Source: G965279355 sp965279355
GTDB lineage: Bacteria; Pseudomonadota; Alphaproteobacteria; CACIAM-22H2
NCBI GenBank assembly: GCA_965279355.1
Contig: OZ257155.1
Span: 1,364,001-1,428,000 of the forward strand
Length of the DNA stretch: 64,000 nucleotides
Direction of reading: 5' to 3'
Shown here: in pieces, positions 26,236 through 33,556 of the stretch
Layout: each line of letters opens with the position of its first letter
Position numbering within the stretch: position 1 is the first letter of the stretch
The notes under the pieces: model-generated
Database searches by the model: none
Told to the model about the DNA's origin: nothing
The model's input: only the letters and a program-made list of their open reading frames with translations
Translations under genes and position numbers: made by a program

Positions 26236-27309
26236 TCACCAGCGTAACAGGGCCGCAGCAAGCGCCCGGCGCGGCATCTTGTCCTGCGGCAGGGTGAAGG
26301 CCTTGCCGCCGCGGCTCAGCGTTTCCACGGCAATGGCGTTCAGCATCTCCTCATCGCTTCCATTGGGCTTTCCATGCGCCGTCACGGCCTGGGTCGTAGC
26401 GTCGAAATGACCCCACAACGCCGCATCCTCCGCGACAGCCACCGCCTCGACACGACCGGCAAAAGCGGCGGCAACGATCTCCGCCGGCTGGATGGCAACC
26501 GTCGGCAGGCCGGCGCTAAGACGGGCATTGATACGATCCATCACCTCGGCGCATTCGGCATCGATCGGCGGGCGCAGAAGCTCCAGGGCCTTGCGATGGA
26601 GTTCATCTCCGGTCAGCGCGTGCGGATTGATGTTGAGGGATGCCGCCACGAGCTTGGAAGGATGATTCATCTTCCGGAAATGCCCGAGGATTTCCGGTTC
26701 GGCGGCGAGCACCACCGGCGAAGGATCGTTTTTGAGTTGCTCATCGACCGCTGAAGCAACACGGTGGAGATATTCAATCACCTGTACCTTATGCAGCTCG
26801 GCGGGCGATTCATAAGAATGGCCAGGGACCACCCCGCCTGTGGTCCCTGCATTCGGCCGGCCGACAGGACTGAATTGCACGCCGCCTTCGAAGTCCGTTT
26901 CCGCCTGAACAGACTGCACGCCGCCGGGGAGGCGGCTTGTCACGTCGTTCCAGACATAGCGGTCAGCCTCGTAAAGGCGAACCTTTCCGGCACTGATGGC
27001 CAGAATGTAAAAATGCGGCCGCCGGTCGATCATGCGCAGGATCGGCTTGATATAGAAATGCGAGCCGACCGCGGCCAATTCAGGGGCGGCCTCAGGCAGC
27101 GGCATAAATTGCGCCTCATGCTGTGTGGCGAAAACCGCGAAGGCGGGACTTCTGCGCATATCCGGTGTGACCTGCGCAAACGTCTCGCGCGCATGCTGGA
27201 GTGCACTGGTCCCGCGCCCGCCGCGCCCGTTTTCTCCCCGATCCTTCAACATCGCGCTGGCTCGCTCCAGCACGTGCTCGAAGCGTTTCGCTACGGCATA
27301 CCGTCCCAC
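26236..27309 (-). CDS. BaeRF-type (archaeo-eukaryotic release-factor-like, family 3) protein, main open frame
   Basis: A 357-codon open frame from a GTG at 27309. It contains the three-part plan of bacterial aeRF1-like proteins: an N-terminal domain ending GSHFYIKPILRMIDRRPHFY, a central domain with EADRYVWNDVTSRLP, and a C-terminal eL30-like domain (VEAVAVAEDAALWGHF, then NAIAVETLSRGGKAF). The role of BaeRF proteins is largely unproven; ribosome rescue or stress functions have been proposed. The GTG has no ribosome binding site, and the usual N-terminal 35 residues lie in another frame just upstream (27291-27407), so the gene appears broken by a one-base frameshift. It precedes the copper-binding protein gene by 3 bases. 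Confidence 0.75.
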   Translation of the reverse strand: MGRYAVAKRFEHVLERASAMLKDRGENGRGGRGTSALQHARETFAQVTPDMRRSPAFAVFATQHEAQFMPLPEAAPELAAVGSHFYIKPILRMIDRRPHFYILAISAGKVRLYEADRYVWNDVTSRLPGGVQSVQAETDFEGGVQFSPVGRPNAGTTGGVVPGHSYESPAELHKVQVIEYLHRVASAVDEQLKNDPSPVVLAAEPEILGHFRKMNHPSKLVAASLNINPHALTGDELHRKALELLRPPIDAECAEVMDRINARLSAGLPTVAIQPAEIVAAAFAGRVEAVAVAEDAALWGHFDATTQAVTAHGKPNGSDEEMLNAIAVETLSRGGKAFTLPQDKMPRRALAAALLRW

Positions 27310-27407
27310 GGCGCTGGTGCCACCGGGCAGTAGAGGGCAACGGCAACATCGGCCGGCGTCAGGAACAGATCGATATTGGCGGGAGCAGGTACGGGCGTGG
27401 ATGGCAT
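27291..27407 (-). pseudogene. Out-of-frame 5' end of the BaeRF-type gene
   Basis: ATG at 27407 follows a good GAGGAA site (27415-27420) and encodes 38 residues (MPSTPVPAPANIDLFLTPAD, then VAVALYCPVAPAPWDGMP) before TAG at 27291-27293. The VALYCP segment matches the position where this family normally has a serine/tyrosine-leucine-proline strand. Adding one G to the GGG run (CCC at 27305-27307 on the forward strand) would continue it as PWGRYAVAKRF into the main frame. This is either a true frameshift or a sequencing error. Confidence 0.6.
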
Positions 27408-27431
27408 TTAAAAATTCCTCTTTCGCCTACC

Positions 27432-27457
27432 AACCCGCCAGTTGGGGGTGAAGTTCC
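27432..27457 (-). promoter_or_regulatory. Candidate EcfG (general stress sigma) promoter for the BaeRF/copper-protein operon
   Basis: Reading the reverse strand, GGAAC (27457-27453) is followed after 17 bases by GGTT (27435-27432). The alphaproteobacterial EcfG consensus is GGAAC-N16/17-CGTT, so one base of the -10 differs. The predicted transcript would begin about 18 bases before the ATG at 27407, leaving room for the GAGGAA ribosome site. Confidence 0.55.
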
Positions 27458-27503
27458 CCTCCCCTGAACCGGAACAATTTACAAGAAGAGGGAGTTTTTA
27501 CAC

Positions 27504-27761
27504 GTGATGCCCAACGACACCGCGATACTCCGCGATCTACTGGCGCGCTGTGCGTCGGATTCGGCCCTGTTTCTCGCGCTCATTCACGAGTTACGCGAGA
27601 AAGGCCATCTCACCGGCGCGGATATCGATGCCGTCTTCGACGGCGCCAAATTTCTCGTCTACGAGGCCGGGACGCTCTCAAGAGCCGATCTGAAGAGCGA
27701 CACCTATGCCTACATAGAGAAACTTTCGCAGGCTTACTCGGTTCGGAACTGGGTGGGCTAG
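27504..27761 (+). CDS. Small alpha-helical protein of unknown function (first of a paralogous pair)
   Basis: An 85-residue soluble protein without a recognised domain. The GTG at 27504 has the better spacing (9 bases) from the GAGGGAG site at 27488-27494; the ATG at 27507 is the alternative. The sequence is predicted mostly helical: FLALIHELREKGHLTGADID followed by VFDGAKFLVYEAG. That core is repeated in the 56-residue protein encoded immediately downstream. The genes sit between a BaeRF-type gene (divergent) and phyR (convergent), in a stress-related neighbourhood. Confidence 0.75.
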   Translation: MMPNDTAILRDLLARCASDSALFLALIHELREKGHLTGADIDAVFDGAKFLVYEAGTLSRADLKSDTYAYIEKLSQAYSVRNWVG

Positions 27762-27932
27762 GTGAGCGACCAACGGCACCTGCTCTCCGTCCGGCGTCTG
27801 GCACACTCAGTCCTGCTCGAGAGCCTGCTGAAGACGCTCCAAGAAAAGCGGATGCTGACAGACGTCGACAAACTCTATGCGGATGCCGACTCGCTCATAG
27901 ACGGTCGGGAAGATTTTTCGGCCACCTCCTAA
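27762..27932 (+). CDS. Very small helical protein, paralogue of the preceding gene
   Basis: A 56-residue open frame starting with GTG at 27762, the base directly after the TAG of the preceding gene (27759-27761), and ending TAA at 27930-27932. The product reads VSDQRHLLSVRRLAHSVLL and then ESLLKTLQEKRMLTDVDKLY. LESLLKTLQEKRMLTDVDKLYADA aligns with FLALIHELREKGHLTGADIDAVF... of the upstream protein, so it is a second short copy. Direct stop-start contact points to translational reinitiation. A strong hairpin follows 7 bases after the stop, which supports a two-gene transcript ending here. Confidence 0.6.
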   Translation: MSDQRHLLSVRRLAHSVLLESLLKTLQEKRMLTDVDKLYADADSLIDGREDFSATS

Positions 27933-27939
27933 AACAGAC

Positions 27940-27971
27940 GGGGCGCACCCTAGTTTCCCAAGGTGCGCCCC
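27940..27971. terminator. Bidirectional hairpin between the small-protein operon and phyR
   Basis: A perfect 10-bp inverted repeat, GGGGCGCACC at 27940-27949 and GGTGCGCCCC at 27962-27971, with a 12-base loop. It lies between convergent genes (stop of the 56-residue protein at 27932, stop of phyR at 27994). No T tract follows in either direction. Confidence 0.65.
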
Positions 27972-27993
27972 ACTTCATTACAGACTGTGCGTT

Positions 27994-28803
27994 TTAGTGG
28001 GCCAGCGGCTGCCACGGCAGCATGTTGGTGATCTTGCGCTCAAGCATCGCGGGGCTGAACGGCTTGGTCAGAATGCACGAGCCCGTCACATTCAGCTCTT
28101 CGACCAATGCGTCCGGATATCCCGTGACGAAGATCACCTGAGCACCCGTCATGGAGCGAATCTGCTCCACGGCCTTGATGCCGCTTTTGCGACCACGCAA
28201 CCACACATCGGCCAGAACGAGATCGGGCTTCTCCTTTTCCGCCAGCTCGATCGCGCTCTCTTCCGAGTGCGCGACGCCGACAACCGAATGACCCATATCC
28301 TCGATGGTCTCCTTGATCACCTCGGCGATCATCTCCTCGTCCTCGATGATCAGAATGCGGGCACCGGATGCACAGTGCATATCGCACTGGGCATCTTCCA
28401 GAAGCTCGCCGGCAAGCTCGGCCGAGATACCGAGAATCTTTGCGGCGTCGTCGATATCGAATTCCTCGCCATAGACGAGCAACAGGAGCCGGCGGCTGAC
28501 CGGTGCCATCGCACCCGAATGATCCCGGATATTGAGGGCCTCCTGAAGATCCTGGCTTTCGTCTTCCTCGCCGAGGCGCAGCATGCCCAGGACGACATGG
28601 AACAGCTTGAACAACTCGACCTTCGGATCACCGTCTGCGATGGCGTCCGGTTCTGCCGCAATATCTTCAAGGCTGATGCTGATATAGGCGTCGGCGCGCG
28701 CCTGCGATCCGAGCAATGCCGTGGCGTACTGGCGAAGCTGCGGCACATAGTTCGCGACGGCGGCGATGTGTTGTGCGGCAAGGCGTGTGCTATGTTCCTG
28801 CAT
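27994..28803 (-). CDS. phyR: PhyR, general stress response anti-anti-sigma response regulator
   Basis: A 269-residue protein from ATG 28803 (MQEHSTRLAAQHIA), preceded by GGGAGA and AGGGG purines; longer in-frame starts give a low-complexity tail. Residues 1-145 are the sigma-factor-like domain (ISLEDIAAEPDAIADGD, then LLLLVYGEEFDIDDAAKILG). Residues 150-265 are a receiver domain with the acidic pair in IIEDEEM, the phospho-acceptor Asp in LVLADVWLRG, Thr in FVTGYPD and Lys in LTKPFSP. When phosphorylated, PhyR binds the anti-sigma factor NepR and frees EcfG. Neither nepR nor ecfG is in the window, so this copy is separated from its partners. Confidence 0.95.
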   Translation of the reverse strand: MQEHSTRLAAQHIAAVANYVPQLRQYATALLGSQARADAYISISLEDIAAEPDAIADGDPKVELFKLFHVVLGMLRLGEEDESQDLQEALNIRDHSGAMAPVSRRLLLLVYGEEFDIDDAAKILGISAELAGELLEDAQCDMHCASGARILIIEDEEMIAEVIKETIEDMGHSVVGVAHSEESAIELAEKEKPDLVLADVWLRGRKSGIKAVEQIRSMTGAQVIFVTGYPDALVEELNVTGSCILTKPFSPAMLERKITNMLPWQPLAH

Positions 28804-28974
28804 AACCCCTATCTCCCGTTTATTCTTGCCCGGTGCGGGCTGCGTCTCTGCCCGCATAATCCCGCCTCTGCGCCCTCGGTGGTGTGACACTGTTTGGACA
28901 AAAGCGAGACCGACTTGTCGCACCCCCATGCCGAACATTCGCGCTAGCGCGGCAAGGGCTCGCGGATCGCCCAT

Positions 28975-29010
28975 AAAAAAATCCCGCCCCGGCATTACGC
29001 CGGAGCGGGA
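28975..29010 (-). terminator. Intrinsic terminator of the PRC-barrel gene
   Basis: On the reverse strand TCCCGCTCCGGC pairs with GCCGGGGCGGGA (one internal mismatch) around a 4-base loop, followed by seven T residues (28981-28975). It begins 24 bases after the stop of the PRC-barrel gene and separates it from phyR. Confidence 0.85.
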
Positions 29011-29033
29011 CAGAAGAGAAATCCAACCTTTAT

Positions 29034-29561
29034 CTATCGATTGGTGCTTGGGCCGGTATTTGGCGCCGGGCTCACCGCCGGGCTTGACGCGCGATCGCGC
29101 GTTGCCGGCCGGTCCCGCGGCGCATCGGCTGCGTACTTGAACTCAGGCATCGATTTCAGCGAGTCCTTCGTGGCGTCGGAGAGGATTACCTTGTCGTTCG
29201 AAACCGACAGCTTGTTGTACGGCACCGCGACAAGGTGGCTTCCCATACCGAGGAACCCACCGACCGACAGCACCGCATAGAGTGCTCGATCGCCCTGGCC
29301 GATGATCAGATCGTCGATCGATCCGACGCGTTCATCCTGGGCATTGTAAACCGCGGACCCGTTGATTTTCGATGCGCGAAGACCGCCGGCTACCGCGGCG
29401 GTATCGCCAGACGTCGGTACGCCGGTGGTCGTGGTGGTGGTGCCGGTCGCAGCCGGGCGGTCTGCGGTGGCAGGCGGATTCATGCCCTGCGCCCAGGACG
29501 GCGCGGAAGCGAGCGTGGTGCCAACCAGAAGGGTGGCGAGCAGAACGGATGTGCGTTTCAT
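29034..29561 (-). CDS. Secreted PRC-barrel domain protein
   Basis: A 175-residue exported protein with a signal peptide (MKRTSVLLATLLVGTTLASA, cleaved after SWA). Residues 25-58 are a low-complexity Thr/Ala/Pro stretch including a run of six Thr. Residues 60-140 are a PRC-barrel: LRASKINGSAVYNAQDERVG, then IDDLIIG and YAVLSVGGFLGMGSHLVAVPY. The C-terminal tail is Pro/Arg-rich. Such proteins in alphaproteobacteria are commonly stress-induced, and a consensus EcfG-type promoter lies 72 bases upstream. Molecular role unknown. Confidence 0.88.
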   Translation of the reverse strand: MKRTSVLLATLLVGTTLASAPSWAQGMNPPATADRPAATGTTTTTTGVPTSGDTAAVAGGLRASKINGSAVYNAQDERVGSIDDLIIGQGDRALYAVLSVGGFLGMGSHLVAVPYNKLSVSNDKVILSDATKDSLKSMPEFKYAADAPRDRPATRDRASSPAVSPAPNTGPSTNR

Positions 29562-29632
29562 GAGACCCTACCTATTCTTGTCGTGGATGGGATGCGGAGA
29601 GCCGCGTATCGGCGGACCACATGCTTCGATAA

Positions 29633-29658
29633 AACGGCAGGTGGAATTAGGCAGTTCC
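29633..29658 (-). promoter_or_regulatory. EcfG-type general stress promoter of the PRC-barrel gene
   Basis: On the reverse strand GGAAC (29658-29654), 17-base spacer, CGTT (29636-29633): an exact match to the published alphaproteobacterial EcfG consensus GGAAC-N16/17-CGTT. The predicted start of transcription is about 65 bases before the ATG at 29561. phyR lies just downstream of the gene. Confidence 0.75.
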
Positions 29659-29738
29659 GTTTTTCCGCCCTTGCTTACTCATCTGACACCATCAGTCTCC
29701 GGTTTTTGCGGTGCACCCAAAAGCTTCGATAAAGCATC

Positions 29739-29763
29739 GGAACTGCGACCGTCGGCGCGGGTT
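29739..29763 (+). promoter_or_regulatory. Candidate EcfG-type promoter directly before the AsmA-like gene
   Basis: GGAAC (29739-29743), 16-base spacer, GGTT (29760-29763), one mismatch to the -10 consensus. It lies only 9 bases before the ATG at 29772, and no ribosome binding site is visible there, so a transcript from it would be leaderless. Confidence 0.4.
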
Positions 29764-29771
29764 CATTTCCC

Positions 29772-31745
29772 ATGCCGTCAAAAAACCGACACTCGTCATC
29801 GCCCGTCTGGAAGGTCTTCAAATGGACCGGCATCGGGATCGGTGTCCTGGCAGTATCGTTCGTCTCCTTTGTTTTTCTTATGGACTGGAATTGGGTTCGC
29901 GATATGGCGAACACGCGCGGGAGCGCCGCGCTCGGGCGTGAATTTGCGATCGCGGGTGACCTGAAAGTCGATCTGCGCTGGCCGCAGACGCATGTGCGCG
30001 CCGAGAAAGTACGCGTCGGAAACGCCAAATGGGCCAGCGACCCCAACATGGTCGAGATCGAGGTGATCGATTTTCAGATCAGGCTCCCCGAGTTACTGCG
30101 CGGCCGGCTGGTACTGCCGGACCTTCATCTGGTAAAGCCGAAAGTGGCGCTCGAAAAAGCCGATGCCGAGCGCAAGAACTGGGATTTCTCCGCAGCCTCA
30201 CCCGGCGGTGCCGCTGTAAAGGCGACCGTGCCGCAGGAACGATCGGACTTCCCGGTCATCGGGCAACTGACCGTCGAGGACGGTGAACTCAAATATCTCG
30301 ACACCCCGGGTCGGCTGCAGATTCAATCGAAGATCAGCACAGCCGTCGGCGAAGCAGACAAGGAAACCACGCTCAAACTGCAGAGCCGGGGCACGGTGCA
30401 GGAGGAGGCGTTCACCGTCGATCTGGAAGGAGGATCGGTCCTGGCCCTCCGCGATAACGACAAGCCTTATCCGCTCAGAGTAAATCTGCGCGCCGGCCGG
30501 ACGATCTTCGCCGCCCAAGGCACGCTGACCGATCCTCTACAAATGACGGGCATCGATCTGCAGCTTCGCGTTGAAGGCGACAGCCTGTCCAAGATCTTCA
30601 ATTTCACCGGCATTCCGCTCCCCCCGACGCCCCCTTACCGGATCGAAGGGCATCTCGGTCGGGAGGGCGAGACCTGGTCCTTCGAGAACTTCCAGGGACG
30701 GGTCGGCGAAAGCGACCTGGCCGGCAACCTTCACTATGACGGCGGCAAGGAACGCGCGATGATCGTCGCCGACCTGAACTCGCGCCTGTTGCAGTTCAAG
30801 GATCTCGCGGGCTTCATCGGTGCCGGTACCGAAGGCGAAAAGCCGGATACGGAACCGCGCGACCGCGTTCTTCCAGAAGTGCCGCTGATTTTGGAGCGCC
30901 TCAGGGCCGCCGATCTCGACGTGAAGCTTCGCGCCCAGAAGATCGTGGCTCCCAATGTTCCGTTCGAGAGCATGGATTCGCACTTCAGGCTGGAAAACGG
31001 CCGGCTTGCCATCCAGCCGCTGAAAGTGGGTATGGCCGACGGCAGCATCGAAGGTGCACTTATTCTCGACGGCCGAAGCAATATGCCACGCGTCGAAGCG
31101 GATCTGACCCTGCGCCGGCTCGGGCTGCGTCGTTTCTTTGAGGGCACGCGCTTCGAATCGCTTTCGGAAGGACGCCTGGGCGGACGCGTTCAGATCGCCG
31201 GCAACGGCCACACGCTGGCGGAAGTTCTGGGCAGCGGCGACGGACGCATTACAACTGCGATTGCCGGAGGCAAAATCAGCGTCTTGATGATTCACGCCAC
31301 CGGCATCGACGTCGCCAAGGTGGCAACCTCGCTTCTCGGCACCGACAAGCCCACCGAGCTTCGCTGCGCCGTCATCGATTCCCGCCTCGAGAAGGGGATT
31401 CTCTATTCCGAGGTCTTTGAAATCGACACGGCTGAAGCCAGCGTCGATGGACATGCCAATATCGATTTCCGGGCGGAGGGGCTTGATGTCCGGCTGCTGG
31501 GTCATCCCAAGAAGCCCACGCCTTTCGTGGCCCGGTCCCCCATCACCGTCACCGGCACGATGAAATCGCCGCAAGTGGGCATCGATGCGACCGGGCTCGT
31601 GGTTCAGGGTGTGGCGGCAGCGGCCCTGGCGGCCCTTAACCCGATTGCCGCGATTATTCCGTTCATCGGTCTTGGCACCGGAGAAAGCAGCGATTGTGCT
31701 GGGCTGCTGGAGCGCGCCCGCGCGCAGGGCACTCCGGTCGACTAA
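29772..31745 (+). CDS. AsmA-family protein
   Basis: A 657-residue envelope protein: a short cytoplasmic tail, one transmembrane anchor (about residues 15-38, IGIGVLAVSFVSFVFLM), then a large periplasmic region with the AsmA beginning LGREFAIAGDLKVDLRWPQT and AsmA C-terminal region (LRRLGLRRFFEGTRFESLSEG, GHANIDFRAEGLDVRLLGHP). AsmA-like proteins form long beta-groove structures related to lipid-transfer proteins and affect outer-membrane homeostasis. It is divergent from the PRC-barrel gene across 210 bp that holds EcfG-like elements on both strands, suggesting stress control. Confidence 0.9.
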   Translation: MPSKNRHSSSPVWKVFKWTGIGIGVLAVSFVSFVFLMDWNWVRDMANTRGSAALGREFAIAGDLKVDLRWPQTHVRAEKVRVGNAKWASDPNMVEIEVIDFQIRLPELLRGRLVLPDLHLVKPKVALEKADAERKNWDFSAASPGGAAVKATVPQERSDFPVIGQLTVEDGELKYLDTPGRLQIQSKISTAVGEADKETTLKLQSRGTVQEEAFTVDLEGGSVLALRDNDKPYPLRVNLRAGRTIFAAQGTLTDPLQMTGIDLQLRVEGDSLSKIFNFTGIPLPPTPPYRIEGHLGREGETWSFENFQGRVGESDLAGNLHYDGGKERAMIVADLNSRLLQFKDLAGFIGAGTEGEKPDTEPRDRVLPEVPLILERLRAADLDVKLRAQKIVAPNVPFESMDSHFRLENGRLAIQPLKVGMADGSIEGALILDGRSNMPRVEADLTLRRLGLRRFFEGTRFESLSEGRLGGRVQIAGNGHTLAEVLGSGDGRITTAIAGGKISVLMIHATGIDVAKVATSLLGTDKPTELRCAVIDSRLEKGILYSEVFEIDTAEASVDGHANIDFRAEGLDVRLLGHPKKPTPFVARSPITVTGTMKSPQVGIDATGLVVQGVAAAALAALNPIAAIIPFIGLGTGESSDCAGLLERARAQGTPVD

Positions 31746-31757
31746 CCAGCTGAAGTG

Positions 31758-32192
31758 TTAGAGATGCCGGGAGTCGAAATCGTCGCAGGAGAGTTCGAAT
31801 TCGACGAGCGCGTCCTCGAGATGGTCGGCCAGCATCGGCGTCTCAAGAAGGTAGCTGGCGGTCTGTCCTGGAACATGGCTGGCCCGGCGTTCGCGGCCTG
31901 CTTCCAGCGCCTTGTCCCATTCATCGCCGGAAAAGTCGCCGCGGCCGACGAACATCAGCGCAATCAGTTCGGATTGCTCGTCGACATTGAGGTCGGAGAT
32001 GAACGTCCGCAGTTCCTCGTAGACCGGATCGTCGGCGCGATCGGCAAGGACCTCGCGAAAGCCCTCATCGGCCGGATTGCCGCCGTCGTCTTCCTGGACC
32101 GCGCCCTCCTTGGCGGCGAACTGACGCGCTTTAAGGATGATTCGACACACGTAGTCGGTGGCGATTTCGGGGCGCGTGGGAGAATCGGCCAT
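31758..32192 (-). CDS. DUF3775 domain-containing protein
   Basis: A 144-residue acidic soluble protein. The conserved part runs from DPVYEELRTFISDLNVDEQ through LIALMFVGRGDF to TASYLLETPMLADHLEDAL, matching the DUF3775 family found mainly in alphaproteobacteria. Function unknown. Its stop lies 12 bases from the stop of the convergent AsmA-like gene. No clear ribosome binding site precedes ATG 32192, and an EcfG-like element lies immediately upstream. Confidence 0.8.
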   Translation of the reverse strand: MADSPTRPEIATDYVCRIILKARQFAAKEGAVQEDDGGNPADEGFREVLADRADDPVYEELRTFISDLNVDEQSELIALMFVGRGDFSGDEWDKALEAGRERRASHVPGQTASYLLETPMLADHLEDALVEFELSCDDFDSRHL

Positions 32193-32203
32193 GATACCGA
32201 ACT

Positions 32204-32228
32204 AACCGCCTCTGACGGAGGAAGTTCC
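32204..32228 (-). promoter_or_regulatory. Candidate EcfG-type promoter before the DUF3775 gene
   Basis: On the reverse strand GGAAC (32228-32224), 16-base spacer, GGTT (32207-32204), again one base off the consensus -10. The ATG lies 12 bases downstream, so transcription from it would give a nearly leaderless message. Confidence 0.4.
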
Positions 32229-32270
32229 GGCTTCAGGCCTGGGGCTAAAACAGGATTTCGGGCTGGAAAA

Positions 32271-32346
<76 letters not shown>

Positions 32347-32401
32347 AGCCCTAGGAGAGGCGGCGGTATAGCAAAGCAACCCGGCTTTGTCGATACGAGT
32401 C

Positions 32402-33556
32402 TTAGATCTCGCCCGCGGCGCCGCCGCGCCGCCCGATAATCTGCTCTCGGTGCACATACACGTTGATGAGAAGCCCGAATGCAATCAGGAGGCTCATCAT
32501 CGAGGTGCCGCCGTATGACACCAGCGGTAGCGGCACGCCGACAACCGGCATAAGGCCCATGACCATCGCCATATTGATGAAGGCATAGACGAAAAATGTG
32601 GTGATCACGCCCATCGAGACCAGCCGGCCGTACTGGTTCCGGGACCGCAGCGTCATCGCCATGCCGTAGAGAATCACCATCAGATACAGGCCGATCAGTA
32701 CCAGGCCGCCGGTGAAACCCCACTCTTCCGACATCATGGTGAAAATGAAATCGGTCTGTTTTTCCGGCAGGAACTGCAGATGGCTCTGCGTCCCCTGCAG
32801 AAACCCCTTCCCCCACATCCCTCCCGACCCAAGCGCGATCTTCGACTGGATGATGTGGTAACCGGACCCCAGAGGGTCGTTCTCGGGATTGAGGAAGGTC
32901 AAAACGCGCTGCCTCTGATAGTCGCGAAGAAACCCCCAAGCGACAGGAAGCGCCGCCAGGGCGCCGCCCCCAACCACCAGGAATTTCCAGATCCGGACCC
33001 CGGCCAGAAAGAAGATCACGGCACCAATCAGCACCAGCAGGATCGCCGATCCCAGATCGGGCTGCTTGGCAACAAGCGCGGCGGGCGCAAAAACCAGAAA
33101 CGTCGGCCACAACAGGAAAAGCGGATTGCCGATCTCTTCGTTCGTCAGGCCGTGGAAGTAGCGCGCCAGCGTGAGAATCAACGCAATCTTCATCAATTCC
33201 GACGGCTGAATCTGGATGACGCCCAGATCCAGCCAGCGCTGGGCGCCCATGCCGATCTCGCCCGCGATCTCGACCGCGATCAGCAGAACAAGGGCTCCGA
33301 AATACAGAAGATAGGCGACACGGAACCACAGGCGCTGATCGATCACGGCAATAACAGCCAACAGGACAAGGCCAATGCCAAAGCGCGTCATCTGCCGCGA
33401 CGCCCAGGGATCGAAATTCGCCCCGGCGGCGGAGTACAACATGACGAAGCCGATCGAGGAGATCAGCGTGATCAGCAGGATCAGGCCAAGGTTGATCTGC
33501 CGCAGCTTCTCAAACACCGTCATTCCGCGCCGCGATGATTCCAGCAGCGAGGCCAT
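32402..33556 (-). CDS. rodA: Rod-shape-determining peptidoglycan polymerase RodA
   Basis: A 384-residue SEDS-family glycosyltransferase with about ten transmembrane helices. Family hallmarks: WASRQMTRFGIGLVLL in helix 2 region, LGVIQIQPSELMKIALIL, the catalytic Asp-containing loop YQRQRVLTFLNPENDPLGSGYH, and GVPLPLVSYGGTSMM near the end. It polymerises glycan strands in the elongasome together with PBP2. Its ATG (33556) shares one base with the stop of mrdA, indicating translational coupling, and it is the last gene of the mreBCD-mrdA-rodA cluster. Confidence 0.96.
   Translation of the reverse strand: MASLLESSRRGMTVFEKLRQINLGLILLITLISSIGFVMLYSAAGANFDPWASRQMTRFGIGLVLLAVIAVIDQRLWFRVAYLLYFGALVLLIAVEIAGEIGMGAQRWLDLGVIQIQPSELMKIALILTLARYFHGLTNEEIGNPLFLLWPTFLVFAPAALVAKQPDLGSAILLVLIGAVIFFLAGVRIWKFLVVGGGALAALPVAWGFLRDYQRQRVLTFLNPENDPLGSGYHIIQSKIALGSGGMWGKGFLQGTQSHLQFLPEKQTDFIFTMMSEEWGFTGGLVLIGLYLMVILYGMAMTLRSRNQYGRLVSMGVITTFFVYAFINMAMVMGLMPVVGVPLPLVSYGGTSMMSLLIAFGLLINVYVHREQIIGRRGGAAGEI

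Noticed and set aside
27471..27496. GGAAC-N17-AGTT as a stress promoter for the small-protein operon
   Set aside because: The -10 matches only in GTT, and it overlaps the ribosome binding site GAGGGAG, so it would remove the site from the transcript.
28804..29033. Possible NepR gene next to phyR
   Set aside because: No short frame with NepR-like helix motifs and a start signal was found there; the space holds the phyR promoter region and a terminator.
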